A stretch of 5,317 nucleotides of DNA from assembly GCA_964530185.1 (NCBI GenBank), contig CAZHBB010000158.1, positions 1 through 5,317 on the forward strand. Reading direction: 5' to 3'. The translations under genes were made by a program, and so were the position numbers. The notes below the pieces were generated by a model. That model searched no databases. It saw only the letters and a list, made by a program, of their open reading frames with translations, and was not told the DNA's origin. Below are positions 1-5,181 of this stretch, one piece after another. Source of the stretch: PWVB01 sp964530185 (GTDB lineage: Bacteria; Chloroflexota; Anaerolineae; B4-G1; SLSP01). Numbering within the stretch: position 1 is the stretch's first letter; every line of letters starts with the position of its first letter.

Positions 1-59
1 ATCTCGCCAATCAGGCGGTTGTGAGGAGCAACTAGTTTGAGATTTCTCGTGTTTATCAT
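1..59 (-). CDS. 5' end of an unidentified gene (19 codons visible)
   Basis: The frame opens with ATG at 59-57 and runs off the left edge. The visible product is MINTRNLKLVAPHNRLIGE, too short for me to assign a family. The start is well supported: AAGGAGG sits 4 bases upstream, and a LacI-type palindrome with a possible promoter lies 63-84 bases upstream. The gene points the same way as the che operon but is separated from cheB by about 520 bases with its own control signals, so it is probably an independent transcription unit. A sugar-related role is suggested only by the operator type; it is an inference, not an identification. No signal peptide or zinc-finger pattern is visible in the 19 residues. 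Confidence 0.6.
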   Translation of the reverse strand, partial: MINTRNLKLVAPHNRLIGE

Positions 60-63
60 AGGT

Positions 64-70
64 CCTCCTT
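64..70 (-). promoter_or_regulatory. Shine-Dalgarno site of the left-edge gene
   Basis: The minus strand reads AAGGAGG, followed by ACCT and then ATG at 59. It is a near-perfect match to the anti-Shine-Dalgarno sequence with a slightly short 4-base spacer. It is the main reason for believing the left-edge frame is translated. Confidence 0.75.
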
Positions 71-121
71 AGAGAATACACAGGATTAGACAATCCACTG
101 CAACCACTGCCCTGAGAGCTC

Positions 122-143
122 AATATGTTAACGTTAACATATT
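122..143. promoter_or_regulatory. 22-bp perfect palindrome, probable LacI-family operator
   Basis: The half-site AATATGTTAAC is followed immediately by its exact reverse complement. The central 14 bases, TGTTAACGTTAACA, fit the catabolite-responsive consensus TGWNANCGNTNWCA. That consensus, with CG at the dyad, is typical of LacI/GalR-family repressors (known family behaviour). The site lies 63 bases upstream of the ATG at 59 and overlaps a possible promoter for that gene, as expected for repression by blocking RNA polymerase. The regulator is not encoded in this window. A TetR-type site cannot be excluded, but the central AACGTT favours LacI. Confidence 0.65.
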
Positions 144-152
144 CTCCGACAA
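125..152 (-). promoter_or_regulatory. weak sigma70-type promoter candidate for the left-edge gene
   Basis: The minus strand has TTGTCG (152-147) as a possible -35 element, a 16-base spacer, and TAACAT (130-125) as a possible -10 element. A T-rich stretch (TTTTTTATTG) lies just upstream. Transcription would start near 118 and give a leader of about 60 bases. Each hexamer matches consensus at only four positions, so the call rests mainly on position: the -10 and most of the spacer lie inside the 22-bp palindrome. A second pair, TTGCAG/TGTATT, lies nearer the start codon but would put the start site on the Shine-Dalgarno sequence, so I prefer this one. Confidence 0.3.
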
Positions 153-282
153 TAAAAAACGCTCTTATGATCGCTCCATCCTTTATTAAAGCACCAAATG
201 ACAGAGACGTCAATCTCAGACGCGACCGTAACTGCCCAAAACGGTTGGCGAAATAGGGGCAAGACCAGCTTCCATCTTGTGG

Positions 283-298
283 GGTGACTGTTGTCACC
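283..298. repeat. inverted repeat GGTGAC-N4-GTCACC
   Basis: Perfect 6-bp arms flank TGTT. The arms are identical to those of the inverted repeat at 366-378, but the spacer differs (4 bases versus 1). The stop codon of the doubtful 95-codon frame (296-294) falls inside it. No U-run follows on either strand, so it is not a standard terminator. Confidence 0.5.
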
Positions 299-581
299 TT
301 GATGGATGGGTGGCGTACGCGGCCCATCGCTTGCGGTGGTGGCTCTCGGAAAGGGCCTTGATAGAGGTGACAGTCACCGCCTCCCCTACCACTTTTGTGA
401 CAATCTCAGAAGGGAACAGAACACCACCATGGTTTTCAACGTCGCAACAAAGTGGCAGAGAGGAGAGCGAAGGTACCGTCGGGCAAGCTGGCCACAGCAC
501 AGCGTCTTCTTGTGGGAGGGCTTTTCCGGGCTCATGCACAACCACCGCAGCACTTCCCTTTGGAGGATGACTTTCGATCAA
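294..581 (-). CDS. doubtful 95-codon frame following cheB
   Basis: A frame starting with TTG at 581-579 shares the four bases TTGA with the cheB stop (580-578), an arrangement compatible with translational coupling. The product would be 95 residues, rich in Pro, Val and His, with three cysteines (a CC pair near residue 45). It has no membrane segment, and I recognise no domain. Against it: a TTG start, no clear Shine-Dalgarno sequence (only GGAAGTGG just upstream), weak third-position GC preference (about 55% by hand count), and an equally long open frame on the opposite strand. It may be chance or the remnant of a gene. I list it only because the coupling geometry resembles the rest of the operon. 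Confidence 0.2.
   Translation of the reverse strand: MIESHPPKGSAAVVVHEPGKALPQEDAVLWPACPTVPSLSSLPLCCDVENHGGVLFPSEIVTKVVGEAVTVTSIKALSESHHRKRWAAYATHPSR
366..378. repeat. inverted repeat GGTGAC-N1-GTCACC
   Basis: Perfect 6-bp arms flank a single A. It shares both arms with the repeat at 283-298, so the arms could also pair between the two elements in RNA. The one-base spacer makes an RNA hairpin from this copy alone unlikely, and a protein-binding dyad is more natural here. Confidence 0.45.
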
Positions 582-1633
582 ACCACTTCCACGATCATCG
601 AGGCCAGATCATCAAGAGGAACCACCCGGTCGCTCAGGCCAAGTTCGGCTACCGTGCGAGGCATTCCATAGACCACACACGTCTCTTCCGCTTCGGTGAA
701 GATCATCCCTCCCTGTGCCTTGATCCAGGCGGCACCCTGCGCCCCGTCCGCCCCCATCCCCGTCATAACCACCCCCAGCACGCGATCGCCGTAGACTTGA
801 GCTGCCGATCGGAAGAGGACATCCACTGAGGGACGATGAGGAGTATCTAAGGGCCGGGAGTCCAAATGCGCCACCACCTCCCTGGGAGACCTTTGCTTCA
901 ACACCAAGTGGCGGCCCGCCCTGGCGATCAGGACCTTGCCGGGTTCCATGGGCTCGCCTTCCTCGGCCTCCTTAACTGCCAGCGAAGTGATACGATCCAG
1001 CCGCCGTGCATAAAGTTCCGTATACCCCAACGGCATATGAAGCACAATCGCCACGGGCACCGCGAGATCAGCGGGCAACTGGGAGATCACCTGCCGAAGG
1101 GCACGTGGACCACCGGTCGAGGCCCCCATCACCACTGCATCCACCCGATGGGCGCGTACCGAAGCCAGCGGCATCCGCACTGGCCGCCTCGCCTCGCGGA
1201 GCGGCAGTGCTGAGCGAGGGGTTATCCCAGCAACCTGCTTCACCTTCTCGATCAGCTCCTGGGCAAGATCGTATAATTGTTCCGACGCCAAGGCCGTTGG
1301 CTTCTGGATCAAATCGATCGCACCGGCATCAAGAGCTTCCAGGGCCATCTCGCTGTGTTCACTGGCGATGCTCAACACCAGAACTGGTATCGGGTACCGC
1401 CCCATCTGTGCATGTAAGAACCCCACACCGTCGAGACGTGGCATCATCAGGTCAAGCAACACTACATCAGGACTAAGCGCCTCGACTTGCTCCAATGCCT
1501 CCTCACCGTCTCGGGCTGTTCCCACCACCTCGATAAGGGGACTCCGCATCAGGATCGTCCTGACGACTTTGCGCACATAGGCCGAGTCATCGACCACCAA
1601 CACACGGATCACACCTTTAGGTGGCTTTGACAT
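578..1633 (-). CDS. cheB: CheB, chemotaxis response regulator protein-glutamate methylesterase
   Basis: The enzyme removes methyl groups from, and deamidates, receptor glutamate sites, and is activated when CheA phosphorylates its receiver domain. The product has 351 residues, the usual length for the family. The receiver spans about residues 8-125, with the acidic pair D15/D16, phospho-acceptor D61 in LLDLMMPRLDG, and K111 in IQKP. A basic linker follows (about 131-163). The methylesterase domain (about 164-351) contains the catalytic set: S172 in GASTGGP, H199 in LHMPLGYT, and D296 in MTGMGADG. YGMPRTVAELG is also typical. The ATG at 1633 is favoured because the receiver fold begins just after it and GGAGG lies 9 bases upstream. 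The gene overlaps cheR by 17 bases, implying coupled synthesis of the two opposing enzymes. Nothing essential is missing. Confidence 0.97.
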   Translation of the reverse strand: MSKPPKGVIRVLVVDDSAYVRKVVRTILMRSPLIEVVGTARDGEEALEQVEALSPDVVLLDLMMPRLDGVGFLHAQMGRYPIPVLVLSIASEHSEMALEALDAGAIDLIQKPTALASEQLYDLAQELIEKVKQVAGITPRSALPLREARRPVRMPLASVRAHRVDAVVMGASTGGPRALRQVISQLPADLAVPVAIVLHMPLGYTELYARRLDRITSLAVKEAEEGEPMEPGKVLIARAGRHLVLKQRSPREVVAHLDSRPLDTPHRPSVDVLFRSAAQVYGDRVLGVVMTGMGADGAQGAAWIKAQGGMIFTEAEETCVVYGMPRTVAELGLSDRVVPLDDLASMIVEVV

Positions 1634-2462
1634 AGATCAGCCCCTCCCCAATCTGCTCCAAGCGAAAAGCTGTGGTGACTCGAAACAACGACTCCGCCGC
1701 CCCCAAGCACAGGTAACTGGGCGCCGACATCTGTTCCGCAAAGACTTCCACCACACGCCTGACCATATCCCGAGAGAAATAGATAAACACATTACGACAG
1801 AAAATCACCGGCGCGGTCGCTGAGTCCAGGATCTCCTCACGCACCACCAGGTTGGCTTGACGCCACTGGATTCGACGCTGTAGTGCCGGCAAGACCTGCC
1901 AGCCCCCATTCGCCGGCGTGAAATATCTCCGTTGGAGAGCCCGTGGAAGATTACGGAACGAATGCGCTCGATACCATCCACGGCGTGCCCTCGCCAGCGC
2001 CGTGGCACTGATATCGCTTGCCACGATCTCAATAGGGGCCCGTGCGAACCACCCCGCCTCCTCCAGAGCCATGGCAATAGTCAGGGGCTCTTCGCCCATC
2101 GCACAGGCGGCACTCCAGATCCGCAACGTCTGCCCCGGGTGCTGAGCCACGTAGGCGGGCACGATCTCCTCGACCAGTGCATGAACCTGGCCCATCTCTC
2201 GCCAAAAGTACGACTCCTGCACCGTAATAGCATCAATGAGCCGTTGCCACTCGAAGGCAGCGTGTGCGTCGTACTTCAGACAGTAATAATAATCCAGGTA
2301 CGAACTAAACCCACGCTCGGCGACCAGTGGGGCCAGTTTCTCTGCCAGCAATTCGCGCCTACCGTCTTCATAATAAAGTCCCGTGCGCGCATAGATCAGA
2401 TCCCGCAGCAGGCTAAGAGCCTTCTCCTCGAAATCCTGGACTTTGGGATGAGATCTCATCAT
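1617..2462 (-). CDS. cheR: CheR, chemotaxis receptor protein-glutamate methyltransferase
   Basis: The enzyme transfers methyl from S-adenosylmethionine to receptor glutamates. From the ATG at 2462 it has 281 residues, a normal length. The N-terminal helical domain (about 10-75) has RTGLYYEDGRR. The TVQESYFWRE motif (80-89) matches the family's TTNLT.FFRE, with R88 in the place of the catalytic arginine. SAM-binding motifs follow: RIWSAACAMGEEP (114-126), ASDIS with D150, and VIFCRNVFIYF (219-229). Variations are GEEPL for the usual GEEPY, and LGAAESL (253-259) for the usual GHSESL. There is no C-terminal TPR extension. The start is uncertain: adjacent ATGs lie at 2462 and 2459, and only a weak GTGGGA precedes them. 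A TTG further upstream (2510) would add 16 residues unlike the family. Unlike its neighbours, the gene is 188 bases from the previous one. A poor promoter-like pair (TTGCCT at 2517-2512, TAATAG at 2494-2489, 17-base spacer) lies in that gap. Confidence 0.95.
   Translation of the reverse strand: MMRSHPKVQDFEEKALSLLRDLIYARTGLYYEDGRRELLAEKLAPLVAERGFSSYLDYYYCLKYDAHAAFEWQRLIDAITVQESYFWREMGQVHALVEEIVPAYVAQHPGQTLRIWSAACAMGEEPLTIAMALEEAGWFARAPIEIVASDISATALARARRGWYRAHSFRNLPRALQRRYFTPANGGWQVLPALQRRIQWRQANLVVREEILDSATAPVIFCRNVFIYFSRDMVRRVVEVFAEQMSAPSYLCLGAAESLFRVTTAFRLEQIGEGLIYVKAT
1643..1647 (-). promoter_or_regulatory. Shine-Dalgarno site of cheB inside cheR
   Basis: The minus strand reads GGGGAGGGG across this spot; GGAGG is 9 bases before the cheB ATG. 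It lies within the last codons of cheR, so translation of cheR passes over it. Confidence 0.55.
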
Positions 2463-2574
2463 AAATAATCCCACATCATGCGCACTGTCTATTAGGCAGA
2501 GACATCGCAAAAGGCAAACACCGCGCCAACGGCTAGCGGTCCATCACTCATAATGGAGCAATGATAGAGACGTA

Positions 2575-2601
2575 CCCTCTGTTCACGTTGAACCAAGAGG
2601 G
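2575..2601 (-). other. intercistronic hairpin between mcp and cheR
   Basis: In the minus-strand transcript, CCCTCT and GTTCA pair with TGAAC and AGAGGG. This makes an 11-bp stem with a 2-base bulge (TG) and a 3-base loop (ACG). No U-run follows, so it is not a classical terminator. It may protect or help process the mRNA, or partly separate cheR-cheB expression from mcp. The inner GTTCA-ACG-TGAAC is also a DNA dyad and could be a protein site. The rest of the gap (2463-2650) has no supported gene. Confidence 0.45.
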
Positions 2602-2650
2602 AGATCCAGCGGGCAACAAGATCGAAAGCAGCATTACGTAACTACCAATA

Positions 2651-4711
2651 TCAACGCAGATGGAGGATCCGAGCCTCCAACGCCTGGAGAGACTGCACAG
2701 CACGGCCAATCGTCTCCTGCACCCTCATCCAAGACTCAACCTGCTGCTCGACGGCCGCACGCATCTCGTTCACACGTCGCACCAGATGCGCCAGGGCTCT
2801 GGCATGGCCCTGTCCTTCACGCTCAATTGCCGTAATTTGCTGCGAGACGTGCTGGACAGCCGGGGTCATCTGCTCCAAAGCCTGCGCCTGCTCTACCGCC
2901 GCCCGATCCACTTCCTGAGCTCGACGGCGCATTTCCTCCACCGCCTTCGAAATCTGCTCAACCGCCTTCGATTGCTCATGCACTGCTCGGCTGATCTCTG
3001 CGGACATCTTCGCCAGGTGCTGCGCCTCCAAAGTTACTTGTTCAATTGCCTTCGATTGCTCAATGAGGGCCCGGCTGGTGGAGTCGGTGCTGCCTTTCAC
3101 AGAGGTGATGGCTTGTGCTATCTGGTCTGCGGCAACGGTCTGTTCTGACGTAGCCACCCGCACCCGCGCGGCCATGGCTGCGGCATGCTGCGCGGCTTTG
3201 ATGAGATCTCGAATACCCTCCCCCTGTTGCTCTATAGCGCTAGCTGTCTCCTGGGCCGCCCGTCGCACCTGAGTTACGTTTTCCACAATGTTGGCTGCCG
3301 CCTGAGCTTGCTCCTCCGTGGCCAGCGACACCTGATGCACTTCATCGCTCGTCAGTCGCACGGCCTTAACCACTCCCTGGGTTGCGGCACGCTGCTCCTG
3401 TACGGCATCGGAGATCTGTGTAACCAGCTCGGTTGTCATGCGCATGCCACTCAAGACCTGCTCCAGCCCGGTCAGCCCCTGTGCAGCCAATTCTCCCCCC
3501 TCCTCGGCTACCCGCAACCCCTCCTCCGAGACCGCAACCGCCTCTTCTGTGGCCATTTGTACCTCTTTCACAATATTGGCGATATCGGCGGTAGCAGCAG
3601 CGGAACGATCAGCTAGGCGGCGGATCTCCTCAGCCACCACAGAGAAGCCACGGCCCGCCTCACCTGCGCGGGCAGCCTCAATCGAGGCATTAAGCGACAG
3701 CAAATTGGTGCGCTCTGCAATCAGATCGATCGTCTCCACAATGGATCCAATATCCTCGGCGAGCTTATTTACCTTGTGTATGACTGTCACCGACTGCGCC
3801 ACGGATGCGCGCACCCTCTCGAACCCTTGGATGCTACGACGTGCCATTGCACCACCCGTCTCCGCATCCTGACTGATCTGTTGCGTGCGCGTCTTCGCTG
3901 CCTGCGCCAGCTTCGCCACGGAATCCACAGAGGCACTAAGCTGCCCGGAGGCCGTCGCTGCATCAAGCATCGCTCTCTCAATACTGCTGGCATTGCGGGC
4001 TACACCATCGATGGACTGCGCAAGCTGTTCAACGCTGACAACGGTATCATCAATGAGATCCTTGAGATGTTCTCTCATTGCGGCTACTTCTTCAACCGTA
4101 GCCCCCATTTCCGTGAGAGCAGAGAGCCCTTCCTCTGACGCAGATGCAACCTCGTCAGCGCTCTCAGCTACTTCTCGGATGGAACGTGCCAACTCCTCCG
4201 CCGCTGCAGCACTCTCACTCACCAGGCTTACAAGGGAATCAGTATCTCTTGTGATCTGCGCCACTGACGCCGCCATCTCATCCATCGAAGTCGCCGTCTC
4301 GTCCGCAGAGGTTGCCAAATCCTCTGCTGTATCAGCCACACTGGCGATTGAGCGGTCTATCTCCTCAATTGCAGCGGCCGTCTCCTCAATTCCGCTGGCA
4401 CAATCGTCAGCCACGGCTAGCATTTCCTCGACTGAAGCGGCGGTCTGATTGAGCGAGGATGCCAGCTCTTCCGCAGAGGTCGTGATCGAATCCACACGCG
4501 TATTCGTCTCTTCCACAGAGGCCGCCAGCTCCTCGGCATCGGCCTGGATCAGGGTCAGGGACTGCTGTTGTCCCTGGGTGACACCCACTGCCTGGGCCGC
4601 TATCCGATCAACCTCGTGCACCGCCTCTATCGCCGCTCGTGTGTCCTCCAGGGTCTCACCGTTCACACCTTTCTCCGCTCCACGTTTCCGATTGCCTCGC
4701 CAGAAGCTCAT
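2651..4711 (-). CDS. mcp: soluble methyl-accepting chemotaxis receptor, all coiled coil, no sensor domain
   Basis: The receptor organises CheA and CheW into signalling arrays and is the likely substrate of CheR and CheB. Its 686 residues contain no membrane segment, HAMP, PAS, GAF or Cache-like region, so it should be cytoplasmic. After a short basic start (SFWRGNRKR), it is predicted helix nearly throughout. The signalling tip is clear: ERTNLLSLNASIEAARAGE at 333-351, continuing GRGFSVVAEEIRRLADRS to about 370. N336, R348 and E351 correspond to N376, R388 and E391 of enteric Tsr. E351 splits the chain into arms of 350 and 335 residues. Glycines G296 and G406 lie 55 residues on either side of it, a plausible glycine hinge. 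The N-arm (58-190) is very acidic; the C-arm has eight 28-residue units (411-634). The C-terminus, EARILHLR, is not a CheR-binding NWETF-type pentapeptide. The start shares ATGA with the cheW stop and has AAGGAGG 7 bases upstream. What it senses is unknown; input may come through a partner protein. Confidence 0.95.
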   Translation of the reverse strand: MSFWRGNRKRGAEKGVNGETLEDTRAAIEAVHEVDRIAAQAVGVTQGQQQSLTLIQADAEELAASVEETNTRVDSITTSAEELASSLNQTAASVEEMLAVADDCASGIEETAAAIEEIDRSIASVADTAEDLATSADETATSMDEMAASVAQITRDTDSLVSLVSESAAAAEELARSIREVAESADEVASASEEGLSALTEMGATVEEVAAMREHLKDLIDDTVVSVEQLAQSIDGVARNASSIERAMLDAATASGQLSASVDSVAKLAQAAKTRTQQISQDAETGGAMARRSIQGFERVRASVAQSVTVIHKVNKLAEDIGSIVETIDLIAERTNLLSLNASIEAARAGEAGRGFSVVAEEIRRLADRSAAATADIANIVKEVQMATEEAVAVSEEGLRVAEEGGELAAQGLTGLEQVLSGMRMTTELVTQISDAVQEQRAATQGVVKAVRLTSDEVHQVSLATEEQAQAAANIVENVTQVRRAAQETASAIEQQGEGIRDLIKAAQHAAAMAARVRVATSEQTVAADQIAQAITSVKGSTDSTSRALIEQSKAIEQVTLEAQHLAKMSAEISRAVHEQSKAVEQISKAVEEMRRRAQEVDRAAVEQAQALEQMTPAVQHVSQQITAIEREGQGHARALAHLVRRVNEMRAAVEQQVESWMRVQETIGRAVQSLQALEARILHLR
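2810..3481 (-). repeat. eight 84-base (28-codon) units in the C-terminal arm of mcp
   Basis: Units begin at residues 411, 439, 467, 495, 523, 551, 579 and 607. Their first nine residues are QGLTGLEQV, EQRAATQGV, EQAQAAANI, QQGEGIRDL, EQTVAADQI, EQSKAIEQV, EQSKAVEQI and EQAQALEQM. The unit is exactly four heptads. The units at 551 and 579 are the most alike even in DNA: the 15 bases GCCTTCGATTGCTCA (plus strand) recur at 2964-2978 and 3048-3062, 84 bases apart. This suggests growth of the arm by in-frame duplication. Confidence 0.75.
4139..4537 (-). repeat. acidic 21-residue units in the N-terminal arm of mcp
   Basis: Related segments start at residues 59, 80, 101, 129 and 171, of the type AEELA.S.EET...VEEM. 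The starts are separated by 21, 21, 28 and 42 residues, all multiples of seven, so the heptad register is kept. Between residues 58 and 190 I count 33 Asp/Glu and only 5 basic residues, all Arg. Confidence 0.55.
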
Positions 4712-5181
4712 TGCTCTACCTCCTTATGTCTGGGGAGCGCCTCAGCCTCCGAAGCGCTCAGGAGCTTTTCAATGTCAAGGATCAAGACCAGACGATCATC
4801 CCCCAAGACCGCCACACCCTCCAGGAGTTGCGTACTCACCCCAGACACAGTATCAGGTGGCGGTTGCACATCCTTCCCCGAGATCTCCAGAAATTCACGA
4901 GCAGCATCGACCAGCAGCCCAACTTTCCGCCCTTTGATATCGAGCACGATGATACGTGCCTGTTGATCCCAGGGGATGCGCGGCATCCCAAAGCGCGCGC
5001 GCAAATTGATCACCGGTACCACGCGACCTCGCACCAACACGATCCCCTCCACGTACGAAGCGGCATTGGGCACCGGTGTAATATCCTCAACCAACTCGAG
5101 CTCCTGAACAATTGCGCTCGCAACGGCAAAGGTCGTCTCTCCCAGCTTAAATAGAATGTAGGACTGCATTCCCTCGCTCAT
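4708..5181 (-). CDS. cheW: CheW, receptor-kinase coupling protein
   Basis: This single-domain adaptor links receptor tips to the CheA regulatory domain in the cytoplasm. From the ATG at 5181 it has 157 residues, the usual size. The fold starts at once with QSYILFKLGETTFAV (6-20), followed by VEGIVLVRGRVVPVINLRARFG (44-65), the most conserved stretch, and by a second beta subdomain ending in RLVLILDIEKLL. The start is chosen because the domain begins five residues later and a G-rich stretch (GGGGGGA, 5191-5185) lies 4 bases upstream. An upstream in-frame ATG at 5211 would add MWFPWRMGGC, which is just the cheA coding region read in another frame. The gene overlaps cheA by 35 bases, and its TGA shares ATGA with the mcp start. 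Confidence 0.95.
   Translation of the reverse strand: MSEGMQSYILFKLGETTFAVASAIVQELELVEDITPVPNAASYVEGIVLVRGRVVPVINLRARFGMPRIPWDQQARIIVLDIKGRKVGLLVDAAREFLEISGKDVQPPPDTVSGVSTQLLEGVAVLGDDRLVLILDIEKLLSASEAEALPRHKEVEQ
4719..4725 (-). promoter_or_regulatory. Shine-Dalgarno site of mcp inside the cheW end
   Basis: The minus strand reads AAGGAGG with a 7-base spacer to the mcp ATG at 4711. It is the strongest internal ribosome binding site of the operon and suggests that the receptor is made in larger amounts than its neighbours (inference). Confidence 0.75.

Larger units (their letters stand above)
144..577. other. region without a convincing gene between cheB and the LacI-type site
   Basis: Open frames of about 95 codons exist here on both strands and overlap each other. 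None has a good ribosome binding site or a recognisable family. Seen here are two GGTGAC/GTCACC inverted repeats (283-298 and 366-378), a short CTTTA-type palindrome at 181-191, and a T6 run on the minus strand (150s) with no stable stem directly before it. I find no clear intrinsic terminator for the che operon, no tRNA-like fold and no insertion-sequence ends. Confidence 0.5.

Noticed and set aside
150..191. T-run on the minus strand with nearby CTTTA/TAAAG palindrome as a rho-independent terminator for the che operon
   Set aside because: The palindrome is short and AT-rich and lies some 20 bases from the T-run. No stable GC-rich stem directly precedes the run.
211..410. Direct 10-base repeat CAATCTCAGA at 211-220 and 401-410
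   Set aside because: It is short, with no shared flanks and no target-site or att-like context; it is within chance expectation.
277..671. Plus-strand frames of 97 and 121 codons over the non-coding region and the end of cheB
   Set aside because: They overlap each other and cheB, lack ribosome binding sites, and give products with no recognisable domain.
2491..2550. 19-codon minus-strand frame (starts MSDGPLAVG) in the mcp-cheR gap, possible leader peptide
   Set aside because: No Shine-Dalgarno sequence, no run of a regulatory codon, and no attenuator stem linked to it.
2581..2593. GTTCA-ACG-TGAAC dyad as a LexA-type SOS box
   Set aside because: Known SOS boxes have GAAC...GTTC order with a 4-base spacer. 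Here the order is reversed and the spacer is 3. It is better explained as the top of the hairpin.
2810..3481. Regular 84-base spacing considered as a CRISPR or tandem DNA repeat array
   Set aside because: DNA identity between units is mostly low; the periodicity is in the protein heptads of a coding sequence.
3885..4448. Long plus-strand open frame (187 codons) rich in Ser and Ala, antisense to mcp, with similar ones nearby (3438-3872, 4449-4937)
   Set aside because: It is the shadow of the repetitive, Glu/Ala/Ser-rich receptor coding sequence. The composition is low complexity, there is no ribosome binding site, and it matches no family.
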